A program made the translations under genes and the position numbers. The notes under the pieces are model-generated. The model made no database searches and was not told where the DNA came from. It saw nothing but the letters and a program-made list of their open reading frames with translations. A stretch of 33,020 nucleotides of DNA from Conexibacter sp. (GTDB lineage: Bacteria; Actinomycetota; Thermoleophilia; Solirubrobacterales; Solirubrobacteraceae), in the NCBI GenBank assembly GCA_025964325.1, contig JAOPZA010000208.1:1-33020 (forward strand), written 5' to 3'. Of this stretch, positions 23,520 to 30,664 are shown piece after piece; within the stretch, counting starts at the first letter, position 1, and each line of letters opens with the position of its first letter.

Positions 23520-24424
23520 GAGGGCTCCGTCGCAAGTGGAGGCGCGCCGACGCGTGCGCGCGCCCGGATGAAGTGGAGCGCGATCGCCGCGACGGCGACC
23601 ACAGCCGGTGCAAGGAAGATGACATACACCGGAAACCCGACGCCGGCCTTGTTCAGCAGCGCCAGCCCGGCGGCGAGCAGCACGATCCCGAGCGCCGGCC
23701 GCAGCGCGTTCTCGGGCAGCCGCTGCGCCAGCTCCGTGCCGACCCAGACGCCCGGGAGCGAGCCGATCAGGATGTTGCCGGCGAGCAGCAGGTCGACGTT
23801 GCCGCTGACGAGGTGGGCGATCGAGGCGACCCACAGCAGCAGCGCGGCGTGGAAGACGTCGGTGCCGACGACGCGACGCGGCGAGAGGCGGTAGACGGTG
23901 ATCAGCCCGACCGCGATCAGCGCGCCGCTGCCGGCCGAGGTGAGGCCGAGCACGAAGCCGACGGAGACGCCGATCACGACCGCGGCGATCTTGTGCCGCA
24001 GTCTGAAGTCGACGTGGTCGCGCTCGTTGGCGCCTGCGAAGGCGAGCGCCCGCGCCAGCACCGCGACGCCCGTCAGCAGCAGCGCGCCGGCGACGAGCGA
24101 CAGCAGCAGGTCGTCGAACCTCTTCGCGCCGAAGCTGCTCTCGAGCATGCGCAGGACGACGACGCCGCCGAGCGCGCCGGGGATGCTGCCGACGGCGAGC
24201 CACAGCGCGAGCGTCATGTCGACCGTGCCCTTGCGCCAGTGGCGCCAGCCGCCGAGCGTCTTCGTGACGGCGGCGTAGGCGAGGTCGGTGCCGATCGCGG
24301 TGGTGGGTGCGGTGCCGAACACGAGGATCAGAGCGGGTGTCATGAGGGAGCCGCCGCCGACGCCGGTCGTGCCGACCAGCACGCCCACGCCGAAGCCGAA
24401 GGCGATGATCAGCGGCCAGTCCAT
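23516..24424 (-). CDS. TauE/SafE-family membrane transporter
   Basis: The 302-residue protein has about eight hydrophobic helices and the repeated Gly-rich segments of the TauE/SafE family: LVGTTGVGGGSLMTPALILVFG near the N terminus, and FVLGLTSAGSGALIAVGLI in the second half. Family members move sulfite, sulfoacetate or other small oxyanions, most often as exporters. Its place between cysH and cysD, with only a 4-base gap before it and an ATGA overlap after it, makes a sulfur oxyanion the likely substrate. It could import sulfate or relieve sulfite build-up, and the sequence does not decide. No strong ribosome site precedes the ATG, so it probably relies on cysH translation. Confidence 0.85.
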   Translation of the reverse strand: MDWPLIIAFGFGVGVLVGTTGVGGGSLMTPALILVFGTAPTTAIGTDLAYAAVTKTLGGWRHWRKGTVDMTLALWLAVGSIPGALGGVVVLRMLESSFGAKRFDDLLLSLVAGALLLTGVAVLARALAFAGANERDHVDFRLRHKIAAVVIGVSVGFVLGLTSAGSGALIAVGLITVYRLSPRRVVGTDVFHAALLLWVASIAHLVSGNVDLLLAGNILIGSLPGVWVGTELAQRLPENALRPALGIVLLAAGLALLNKAGVGFPVYVIFLAPAVVAVAAIALHFIRARARVGAPPLATEPS

Positions 24425-24428
24425 CAGG

Positions 24429-25118
24429 TCAGCCGTGCAGCCCGCACTCGAGCTTGCCGCTGCCGGCCCAGCGGCCGCTGCGGTCGGCGGCCGGGACGGT
24501 GCAGTGGGTGCAGCCGATCGACGCATACCCGTGGTCGTGGAGCGGGTTGTACGGCAGGCCGTTCTCGTGGATGTAGCGCCAGACGTCCTTCTCGCTCCAG
24601 TCGGCGAGCGGCGCGGCCTTCCAGATCCGGTGCTTCGCGTCCCAGTCGATCTTCCGCGTCGTGGCGCGCGTCGGCGCCTGGTCGCGGCGGACGCCGGTCA
24701 GCCAGCCGTCGACCTGGCCGAGCGCCTCGTCGAGCGGGCCGACCTTGCGGATCGCGCAGCAGGCGTCGGGGTCGCGCTCCCACAGCTTGTCGCCGTGCTC
24801 GGCGGCCTGCTGCGCCAGCGTCATGCCGCTGAACGACTCGATCCGGATCCCCCAGTGCGCTTCCATCGCCTTCCACGTCTCGTACGTCTCGGGGAAGAGG
24901 ACGCTCGTGTCCAACGTGAAGATGCGCGCCTTCGGCTCGACTCTGACGAGGAGGTCGATCAGCACCGACTCCTCCTGCTGGAAGGAGCACGCGAGCAGCA
25001 GCCGCGGGTGGAAGCGATCCACCATCCGCGCGATCACGCCTGCGGCGTCGAGCTGCTCAGCGCCGTCGGTCAGCGTTGCGTCGAACGTGTCGTCGGTCGG
25101 GGCTGCCGTGCTCGTCAT
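24429..25118 (-). CDS. cysH: APS reductase, iron-sulfur type CysH
   Basis: The 229-residue protein is a phosphoadenylyl/adenylyl-sulfate reductase. It has the four-cysteine cluster signature of APS-using enzymes: Cys120-Cys121 (DACCAIRK) and Cys203-Cys206 (GCTHC). The catalytic cysteine near the C terminus is in ECGLH (Cys225). It reduces APS to sulfite with thioredoxin. This fits the presence of CysDN without CysC. It is the first gene of the cysH-tauE-cysD-cysN block. GGAG stands eight bases before the ATG at 25118. Confidence 0.94.
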   Translation of the reverse strand: MTSTAAPTDDTFDATLTDGAEQLDAAGVIARMVDRFHPRLLLACSFQQEESVLIDLLVRVEPKARIFTLDTSVLFPETYETWKAMEAHWGIRIESFSGMTLAQQAAEHGDKLWERDPDACCAIRKVGPLDEALGQVDGWLTGVRRDQAPTRATTRKIDWDAKHRIWKAAPLADWSEKDVWRYIHENGLPYNPLHDHGYASIGCTHCTVPAADRSGRWAGSGKLECGLHG

Positions 25119-25205
25119 GTCGATCGCTCCACGTGTCGCTTCCTGGGATCGTCCTGGTCAGCGGGCCAATGAAAATAGCAAAAGCCGATCGCAATTCGGA
25201 TCTTT
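25119..25205 (-). promoter_or_regulatory. AT-rich promoter region before cysH
   Basis: An unusually AT-rich patch (around 25165-25205) stands upstream of cysH, including TATTTT on the minus strand and a short dyad, CCGA and TCGG, separated by 7 bases. This is the likely promoter/operator of the cysH-cysN block. I could not fix exact -35 and -10 hexamers. Confidence 0.4.
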
Positions 25206-25850
25206 CTAGCTGGCGTCGTGGATCAGCTGTGGGAGAGCGGACATCTCGTCGAAGACGACGGCCCCCTCGCGGGCCAGCAGCTCGGCCGGCGTGCGCTCCG
25301 CGTAGCCGAGGACCGTCATGCCGGCAGCGACGCCCGCTCGCACGCCCGCCGGGCTGTCCTCGACGACGACGGTGCGCGCCGCCTCGAAGCCCATCTGCTG
25401 GGCGGCGTGGAGGAAGAGGTCGGGCGCCGGCTTGCCGTGCTCGACGTCGGCGGCGCTGAAGATCTGCGCGTCCTCGAAGTAGGCGAGCAGGCCGGCGACG
25501 GCGAGCCCGTGCCGGATCCGCTCGTGGCTGCCGCTCGAGGCGACGCAGCGTGGCAGCCCGAGCTGGTCGAGCGCGGCGGCGATCCCGAGCACCGGCTCGA
25601 GCTCGGCCTCGAAGCGCGCGAACAGCCGCTCGCGGTAGCGCGCGTGCAGGTCCGCCGGCGGCGCCTCGCCGAGCCGCTCCGTCACGACCGTCACCGCGTG
25701 CTCCCACGAGCGCCCGAGGAACGCCTCGACCGACTGCTCCGGCGTCATCGCGAGCCCGATCTCCGTCAGCACCCCCGCGAGCGTGGCGTTGGAGATCGGC
25801 TCGGAGTCCACGAGAACGCCGTCGCAGTCGAAGATGACGCTGGCGATCAA
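25206..25850 (-). CDS. HAD-IA family phosphatase/phosphomutase-like protein
   Basis: The 214-residue protein is a HAD subfamily IA enzyme with all four motifs intact: FDCDGVLVDSE (Asp8 nucleophile, Asp10), CVASSGS (motif II Ser), GKPAPDLF (motif III Lys) and VVVEDSPAGVRAG (motif IV Asp). A helical cap spans about residues 15-80. Beta-phosphoglucomutase, phosphoglycolate phosphatase or sugar phosphatase roles are all possible. It lies between the sulfite reductase gene and cysH on the same strand, with 142 and 87 bases around it, so a sulfur role is only suggested by place. The start is TTG at 25850 without a ribosome site. No better start precedes motif I. Confidence 0.85.
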   Translation of the reverse strand: MIASVIFDCDGVLVDSEPISNATLAGVLTEIGLAMTPEQSVEAFLGRSWEHAVTVVTERLGEAPPADLHARYRERLFARFEAELEPVLGIAAALDQLGLPRCVASSGSHERIRHGLAVAGLLAYFEDAQIFSAADVEHGKPAPDLFLHAAQQMGFEAARTVVVEDSPAGVRAGVAAGMTVLGYAERTPAELLAREGAVVFDEMSALPQLIHDAS

Positions 25851-25870
25851 GCCGGGCGGGGGGCTGCGGG

Positions 25871-25999
25871 GTTTGAGCGCCGGATCGGGTTCGCTGGCGA
25901 GGACGCAGGGAGCGTGGTGGGCGCCACCCCACGAGCCGGCACCGCCGGCGAAGCCGGTGGTGAGGACATGGCCAGCGGGCCCGAGACGCCGCTCAAACC
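25871..25999. repeat. 129-bp intergenic element bounded by 10-bp inverted repeats
   Basis: GGTTTGAGCG (25871-25880) and CGCTCAAACC (25990-25999) are perfect inverted repeats. The right one contains the sulfite reductase stop codon. Between them lies a further hairpin at 25940-25962. No flanking target duplication was seen. It could be a terminator structure or a small palindromic repeat element. Confidence 0.5.
25940..25962 (-). terminator. hairpin after the sulfite reductase gene
   Basis: CACCGCCGGC (25940-25949) pairs with GCCGGTGGTG (25953-25962), 10 bp with one wobble pair, around GAA. It lies 31 bases past the sulfite reductase stop and would separate it from the HAD gene. Confidence 0.55.
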
Positions 26000-27822
26000 G
26001 CGCACTCTCCTTCGCCGCGGACCACCTCGAAGGGGATGTCCTTCGACCAGTCCATGAACAGGTTCATGTTCTCGAGGTTGAACTCGGCCGGCAGCGCGAG
26101 GTCGCGCACGAGATCCTCGAAGGCGGTCGTGCCGACCCGCTCGGCGAAGGCGTTGAACTCCTCGCCGGGCTGCCGGTCGCTCTCGTAGAAGCGGATCCAG
26201 CGCTCGACCGCCTCCGGCACGCGCTTGGACGGGAGGCGCAGTCTGAGGCGTGCGCCGTAGCCGACCTTGCCGGTGTCGTAGGTGCCGCCGATGTGCGGGA
26301 TCGAGGCTGGGATCGTCTTGTCGCCGACTCTGATCGAGGCGCCGTAGAAGCCGATGTTCGCGATGTGGTGCTGGCTGCAGCCGTTCGGGCAGCCGGACAT
26401 TCTGATGTGGATCCGCTTCGTCAGCTCGTCCTCGATCTGCATCGCCTCGAGCCGCTCCGTGACGGCGCGGTTGAGGCCCATCGAGCTGGTGATGCCGAGT
26501 CTGCAGGAGTCCGTCCCCGGGCACGAGACGACGTCCATGATCTCGTCGACGCCGTCGCCGCCGAGCTCGAGCTCCTGCAGGCGCGTCCAGACGTCGTAGA
26601 CCGACTCGTCGCGGACCCAGCGCAGCACGAGGTTCTGGTGCACGGTCGTGCGGGCGTAGCCGGCCGTGAAGTCGCGCATGATCTGCCCGAGGCCGCGGAA
26701 CTGCTCGGGCGTCAGGTCGCCGCGCGTGATCTTCACCTGGACGGCCGAGAAGCCCTCCTGGCGCTGCGCTCTGACGTTCGATCTGCGGAAGCGCTCGAAC
26801 GCCGACAGGTCGCCGTTGGGCGAGCCGTAGCTCGCCGGCGGCGCCGGCGCATAGGTCTCCTCGTCGTGCACGAACAGCAGCGGCGTGGGGTCGAAGTCGC
26901 GCTCGGCGACCCAGTCGCCCTTCAGCTCCTCCTCGACCTGGGCGCGCAGCTCGTCGATCCCGAATCTGTCGACGAAGACCTTGATGCGCGCGCGGGCGCG
27001 GTTCTTGCGCAGCCAGTCCTGGCGGTCGAAGATGCGGAAGACGGCCTCGGCGACCTTCAGGTACTCGCCGTCGTCGGCGCGCACGAACTCGTACAGCGTC
27101 GGCGCGATCCGCGGCATGATCGAGGTGCCGCCGCCGACGCGCATCTCGAAGCCCTCGACGCCGTCGCGGATGCGGCTGATGTAGGCGATGTCGTGGATGC
27201 CGGTGATCGCACGGTCGGCGTCGGAGCCGGTGAACGCGGTCTTGATCTTGCGCGGCATCATCTGCGTCGTCGGGTGGCGCACGAAGTAGCGCACGTATGC
27301 GCCGGCCCAGGCGGTCGGGTCGAACGTCTCGTCGTCGCAGACGCCGGCCCACGGGTCGGCGGTCACGTTGCGCACCGTGTTGCCGCAGCCCTCGCGGCTC
27401 GAGAGGCCGACCGAGCTGATCTCGCGGATCAGCTTCGTCATGCGGTCGAGCGGGACGTGGTGCAGCTGGACGTTCTGGCGCGTCGTGACGTGGCCTCTGC
27501 GCAGCGGCGCGTAGGTCTCGGCGATGTGGCCGAACATGTCCATCTGCTCAGGGTTGATGCCGCCCCACGGGAGCTTCACGCGGACCATCTGGACGTTCGG
27601 CTGGCGCTGGCCGTAGACGCCCTGCCGGAGGCGGAATCTGATGAACTCGTCCTCCGGCGTGCCGCCCTCGAGGAACTGCGCGGCTTCGTTGTCGAAGTCG
27701 TCGAACTCGCGCTCGAGGATCGGGATCACGTGCCCCGGTACGTCCTGGACGATCTCGGGGTTGTCGATCGAGCCCGGCTTGCCGGACGTCTTTCTCTTCT
27801 CGTGAACCGAGCTGGGCTCCAT
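25993..27822 (-). CDS. sir: ferredoxin-type sulfite reductase (siroheme, NirA/SirA family)
   Basis: The 609-residue protein has the duplicated ferredoxin-like and siroheme domains of assimilatory sulfite/nitrite reductases. The four cysteines holding the [4Fe-4S]-siroheme centre are Cys434 and Cys440 (CPGTDSC) and Cys478 and Cys482 (CPNGC). RRGHVTTRQNVQLHH contributes siroheme contacts. Tyr70 (GVYGQRQ) and Cys146 (EGCGNT) might be the Tyr-Cys pair described in M. tuberculosis SirA/NirA, which is inference. The neighbouring cysDNH genes favour sulfite over nitrite as substrate. The ATG at 27822 has AGGAGGA eleven bases upstream. A TTG at 27867 would add 15 residues but places that ribosome site inside the gene. 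Confidence 0.93.
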   Translation of the reverse strand: MEPSSVHEKRKTSGKPGSIDNPEIVQDVPGHVIPILEREFDDFDNEAAQFLEGGTPEDEFIRFRLRQGVYGQRQPNVQMVRVKLPWGGINPEQMDMFGHIAETYAPLRRGHVTTRQNVQLHHVPLDRMTKLIREISSVGLSSREGCGNTVRNVTADPWAGVCDDETFDPTAWAGAYVRYFVRHPTTQMMPRKIKTAFTGSDADRAITGIHDIAYISRIRDGVEGFEMRVGGGTSIMPRIAPTLYEFVRADDGEYLKVAEAVFRIFDRQDWLRKNRARARIKVFVDRFGIDELRAQVEEELKGDWVAERDFDPTPLLFVHDEETYAPAPPASYGSPNGDLSAFERFRRSNVRAQRQEGFSAVQVKITRGDLTPEQFRGLGQIMRDFTAGYARTTVHQNLVLRWVRDESVYDVWTRLQELELGGDGVDEIMDVVSCPGTDSCRLGITSSMGLNRAVTERLEAMQIEDELTKRIHIRMSGCPNGCSQHHIANIGFYGASIRVGDKTIPASIPHIGGTYDTGKVGYGARLRLRLPSKRVPEAVERWIRFYESDRQPGEEFNAFAERVGTTAFEDLVRDLALPAEFNLENMNLFMDWSKDIPFEVVRGEGECAV

Positions 27823-27906
27823 GCGCTTGAGTTCCTCCTGTGCCGGGCGGGTTCCGAAAGGTATCAAACCCGGGGGTGTTTTCGGGGTTTAGGACGCGGG
27901 CGCGCG
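27823..27906 (-). promoter_or_regulatory. leader of the sulfite reductase gene
   Basis: This 84-bp gap contains, on the minus strand, an inverted repeat (AAACCC and GGGTTT) with an A-rich centre, then GGTTTGATACC, itself partly symmetric, which could be a -10/operator region. AGGAGGA is the ribosome site. The dyad may be the rhodanese terminator or a sulfur-responsive operator; neither can be shown. Confidence 0.35.
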
Positions 27907-28230
27907 TCAGGCGTCCGACGCGACGGGCAGCCGGGCCTGTTCCCAGGCGACCATGCCGCCCTCGAGGTCGGCGGCCTGGTAGCCGGCGGCGCGCAGCGCC
28001 TCGGCCGCCATCGCCGAGCGCACGCCGCTGTGGCAGTAGACCAGCAGCGGCACGGCGGGGTCGAGCTCGTCCGCGCGGACGGACAGCTCGCCGAGCGGGA
28101 TGTGCAGGCTGGGAGCGATGTAGCCCTCGGCGCGCTCGTGGTCCTCGCGCACGTCGAGCAGCGTGAACTCACCGAGCCGGTCGGCTGCCTCGACGGCGGT
28201 CAGCAGGCGGGTGGCGGAATCGGGTGTCAT
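27907..28230 (-). CDS. single-domain rhodanese-like protein
   Basis: The 107-residue protein is a rhodanese domain. It has LLDVREDHERAEGYIAPSLHIPLGEL, then the active loop CHSGVRSA with the persulfide-carrying Cys66, then the helix GYQAADLEGGMVAWE. Single-domain rhodaneses transfer sulfane sulfur. The location 84 bases before the sulfite reductase gene suits a role in sulfur handling. The ATG at 28230 overlaps the stop of the carboxylase epsilon gene by four bases (ATGA). No strong ribosome site is seen, so translation is probably coupled. Confidence 0.9.
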   Translation of the reverse strand: MTPDSATRLLTAVEAADRLGEFTLLDVREDHERAEGYIAPSLHIPLGELSVRADELDPAVPLLVYCHSGVRSAMAAEALRAAGYQAADLEGGMVAWEQARLPVASDA

Positions 28231-28451
28231 GAGCCCCAGGGGTGCGGGTCGCCCCAGGCGGAGGGGTCGTCGGCCTCGCGGCGAACGCCTTCGAGCAGCG
28301 CGCTGCGACTCCACAGGTTGCGCTTCGGCGCTGGCGCGACCGGCGTCGGCGCGGTCTCGCGCATGAACCGCTCGAGCGCGGCGACGACCGCGGCGGCCTC
28401 CTCGGGGGAGGCGCTCGGCGCCACGATCGTGAGCTGCGGCCGTCGGTTCAT
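28227..28451 (-). CDS. accE: acyl-CoA carboxylase epsilon subunit
   Basis: The 74-residue protein matches the small epsilon subunit of actinobacterial acyl-CoA carboxylases. It has a short N-terminal strand (QLTIVAPSASPEEAAAVVAALERF), a Pro-rich linker, and a C-terminal SLWxxR-like segment (NLWSRSALLEGVRR) ending in WGDPHPWGS. This subunit stabilises the alpha-beta carboxylase complex. Here it is not beside the beta gene but at the head of a short unit with rhodanese. The ATG at 28451 has no ribosome site and is only 23 bases from the divergent gene, so its promoter must overlap that gene's start. The assignment rests on size, motif and the other carboxylase genes in the window. Confidence 0.75.
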   Translation of the reverse strand: MNRRPQLTIVAPSASPEEAAAVVAALERFMRETAPTPVAPAPKRNLWSRSALLEGVRREADDPSAWGDPHPWGS

Positions 28452-28474
28452 CGGGTCAGGGTATCGTGCGCGCG

Positions 28475-29656
28475 ATGGCGGCAGGGACGGGGCCGCAGCG
28501 GGCCTGGAACACGGCGCAACGGCATTGGCCGTGGTGCGTCGCCGCCGTCGTGGTCGCCGCCGTCGCGCTGCGGCTGCTGCTGATCGCGCTGAGCGACGGC
28601 GGCGCCGATCTCGGCATCTACGTCCACTTCGGGCGCCTCGCACTGGCCGGGGCGAACCCCTACGACGCGCCGAGCGGCGGGCCGATCTCGCCCGTGATGG
28701 CCGACAGCCCGCCGCTGGAGTTCGCGCTCTTCGCCGGCCTGCTGAAGCTCCACGACGCGCCGGGCACGCTGCGGGTGGCGTTCGCGCTGTGCGACGGCGC
28801 GACGATCGCGCTGGTCGCGCTGGTGTACCCGCGGCCGCGCGCGTGGCGCGCGGCGTTCGTCGCCTTCTACGCGTTCAACCCGTTCGTGCTCGTCGCCTGG
28901 GCGGTGTTCTCGGAGGACAAGACGCTGCTGTTCCTGCTGATCGTGCTGCTCCTGCTGGCACTGGAGCGCGAGCGGCTCGGCCGCGCGTGGGCGGCGGCGA
29001 GCGCGCTCGTGGCGTTGAAGTTCCTCGGCGCCTTCTTCGCGCCGGCGCTCGCGCTGCACAGCTGGCGCGAGCGCGGCGTGCGCGGACTCGTCCCGGTCGG
29101 CGCATTCGTGCTCGTCGCCGCGGCGAGCTGCCTGCCGTGGTTCCCCGACAGCCTCGACGCGTTCGACCATCGCCACGCGCGCCTGCTGCTCGACCCGCCC
29201 TTCCACGCGAGCCTCGGGGTCCTGCTCGCTCGCCTCGGGCTCTACGCGCCCTTCGAGCCGCAGCTGGCGACGGCGCTCGCGCTGCTCGCCGTCTTCGTCG
29301 CGTTCGCGTTGCGGCGGCTCGACGTGCGCGACGCCGTCGTGCTGTCGATCTTCGCCGGCTACGCGTTCCTGCCCGACGAGGTCCCGAACCGGATCCTCCT
29401 GATCACGCTGCCGTTCCTGCTCGTGCTGTCGCCGTCGCGGCGCGGGTGGGCGGCGATCTGGGCCGCCTCGCTGCCGGCGGCGGCGGCGGTCGTCGTCGCC
29501 GCGAAGGGGGCGCCGGCGCCGCTCGAGCAGCTGCTCGGCCGCGAGTCGTCGGTGCCGCACGTGCTGTGGAGCCACCTGCTGCCGGCGCTCGTGCTGGTGC
29601 TGTGGGCACGCGAGCGACGCACCCGCGCGCGGCCGCTCCCGCTCGGGATACGGTAG
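28475..29656 (+). CDS. polytopic membrane protein, glycosyltransferase-like (GT87/GT-C type)
   Basis: The 393-residue protein has about ten hydrophobic helices. An extracytoplasmic loop after the first helix contains DLGIYVHFGRLALAGANPYDAPSGGP and DSPPLEFALFAGLL, a pattern seen in polyprenyl-phosphate-dependent mannosyltransferases (GT87/DUF2029-like). FSEDKTLLFLL and FLPDEVPNRILLITLPFLL are further typical stretches. It would act at the membrane on a lipid-linked sugar, but the substrate is unknown. The start is ATG 28475 or GTG 28466. It is divergent from accE by 23 bases or fewer, and a TATCGT stretch at 28460-28465 could be its -10. Confidence 0.7.
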   Translation: MAAGTGPQRAWNTAQRHWPWCVAAVVVAAVALRLLLIALSDGGADLGIYVHFGRLALAGANPYDAPSGGPISPVMADSPPLEFALFAGLLKLHDAPGTLRVAFALCDGATIALVALVYPRPRAWRAAFVAFYAFNPFVLVAWAVFSEDKTLLFLLIVLLLLALERERLGRAWAAASALVALKFLGAFFAPALALHSWRERGVRGLVPVGAFVLVAAASCLPWFPDSLDAFDHRHARLLLDPPFHASLGVLLARLGLYAPFEPQLATALALLAVFVAFALRRLDVRDAVVLSIFAGYAFLPDEVPNRILLITLPFLLVLSPSRRGWAAIWAASLPAAAAVVVAAKGAPAPLEQLLGRESSVPHVLWSHLLPALVLVLWARERRTRARPLPLGIR

Positions 29657-29661
29657 GCCGC

Positions 29662-30564
29662 ATGATCCCTTCCCGTCGCATCGTCCCGGGACTCGTGGCA
29701 GCGCTCGCGCTGCTGATCGCTCCCACGTCCGCGCTCGCCGCCACGAAGGCGCCCAAGCCGGTCGCGCAGTACTACGTCTCGCTCGGCGACTCGTACGCCT
29801 CCGGGTACCAGCCGGCACCCAGCGGCGGTCTCGGCAGCAACTCGCGTGCCGGCTTCGCCTATCAGACGGTCACCGCCGCGGCCAAGCGCGGCTACCGCTA
29901 CAAGCTCGTGAACCTCGGCTGCGGCGGGGCGACGACGACGTCGATCCTGAAGCAGGTCGGCTGCCCGAAGGCCGCGCTGGGCCCCGGCGCGCCGGCCTAC
30001 CCGAAGCTGACGCAGATCGCGGCGGCCGAGCGGTTCCTGAAGCAGAACCGCGGCAAGGTCGGCCTCGTCACGGTCTCGATCGGCGGCAACGACGTGACGG
30101 CGTGCGTGAGAGATCCGGCGACGGCCGTGACGTGCGTCGCGAACGCGGTCGGCACGATCAAGCGCAACGTCACCACGCTCGCGAAGCGCCTGCGCGCGGC
30201 TGCCGGCCCGAAGGTGCGGATCGTCGGCATCACCTATCCCGACGTGATCCTCGGCCTCTCGCTGAAGCCCGGCGGGCAGACGCTCGCAACGCTCTCGGTC
30301 ACCGCCTTCAGAGCGATCATCAACCCGGCGCTGAGCAGCGCCTACACGGCGGTCGGCGGGAAGTTCGTCGACGTGACGGCGGCCACCGGCGCCTACGGTC
30401 CGCTCACGCAGACGACGACGCTCGCGCCCTACGGCACGATCCCCGTCCCGGTCGCGCGCGTGTGCGACCTGACCTGGTTCTGCGCCGTCGGCGACATCCA
30501 CGCGAGAAGAGCGGGCTACGCCCTGATCGCCGACCTGGTCGCGGGGACGCTGCCGAGACGATGA
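29662..30564 (+). CDS. secreted SGNH/GDSL hydrolase
   Basis: The 300-residue protein has a signal peptide (IVPGLVAALALLIAPTSALA, with cleavage likely after Ala26). It carries the SGNH blocks: YVSLGDSYASG with the nucleophile Ser44, NLGCGGATT (Gly), VSIGGNDV (Asn), and DIHARRAGYALIADLV with Asp278 and His280. Related actinobacterial proteins are secreted esterases or lipases; the substrate is not known. It begins five bases after the membrane-protein stop, so the two form an operon. Several arginines are AGA. The gene ends at a series of hairpins. Confidence 0.9.
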   Translation: MIPSRRIVPGLVAALALLIAPTSALAATKAPKPVAQYYVSLGDSYASGYQPAPSGGLGSNSRAGFAYQTVTAAAKRGYRYKLVNLGCGGATTTSILKQVGCPKAALGPGAPAYPKLTQIAAAERFLKQNRGKVGLVTVSIGGNDVTACVRDPATAVTCVANAVGTIKRNVTTLAKRLRAAAGPKVRIVGITYPDVILGLSLKPGGQTLATLSVTAFRAIINPALSSAYTAVGGKFVDVTAATGAYGPLTQTTTLAPYGTIPVPVARVCDLTWFCAVGDIHARRAGYALIADLVAGTLPRR

Positions 30565-30574
30565 ACTGGGACGT

Positions 30575-30604
30575 GCGGCGCTTCCCGCGAGAGGGGAGCG
30601 CCGC
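30575..30604. terminator. hairpin 1 of 3 after the SGNH hydrolase gene
   Basis: GCGGCGCTTCCC (30575-30586) pairs with GGGGAGCGCCGC (30593-30604), a 12-bp stem with one wobble pair and a 6-base loop, ten bases past the stop. It is probably the main terminator for the plus-strand operon. Confidence 0.75.
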
Positions 30605-30610
30605 GCGATT

Positions 30611-30637
30611 GGGAGTTTTCGCCCTGCGAGAACTCCC
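30611..30637. terminator. hairpin 2 of 3 in the convergent gap
   Basis: GGGAGTTTTCGC (30611-30622) pairs with GCGAGAACTCCC (30626-30637), a 12-bp stem with one wobble pair around CCT. It lies in the middle of the 93-bp convergent gap. Confidence 0.7.
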
Positions 30638-30638
30638 G

Positions 30639-30664
30639 GCTGTAAAGGCGCCAGCCCTTACAGC
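30639..30664. terminator. hairpin 3 of 3, over the carboxylase beta stop codon
   Basis: GCTGTAA (30639-30645) pairs with TTACAGC (30658-30664). Inside, after one mismatch, GGC pairs with GCC. It includes the TAA of the minus-strand carboxylase gene. Confidence 0.55.

Noticed and set aside
25206-25850. Assigning the HAD protein a sulfur function such as 3'-phosphoadenosine phosphatase (CysQ)
   Set aside because: CysQ belongs to the inositol monophosphatase fold and is not HAD. The HAD-IA motifs here point to a generic phosphatase, and position alone is not enough.
25993-27822. Nitrite reductase as the primary call for the siroheme enzyme
   Set aside because: The family overlaps, but no nitrate/nitrite genes are near, while cysH, cysD and cysN are. 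Sulfite reductase is the better call, although not proven.
25783-29661. A very long plus-strand open frame crossing the sulfite reductase, rhodanese and membrane-protein regions
   Set aside because: It is antisense to sulfite reductase, which has clear catalytic motifs, and its translation is Arg/Asp/Val/Leu-rich low-complexity sequence as expected from the shadow frame of GC-rich DNA. Only the part from 29662 onward is real (SGNH hydrolase).
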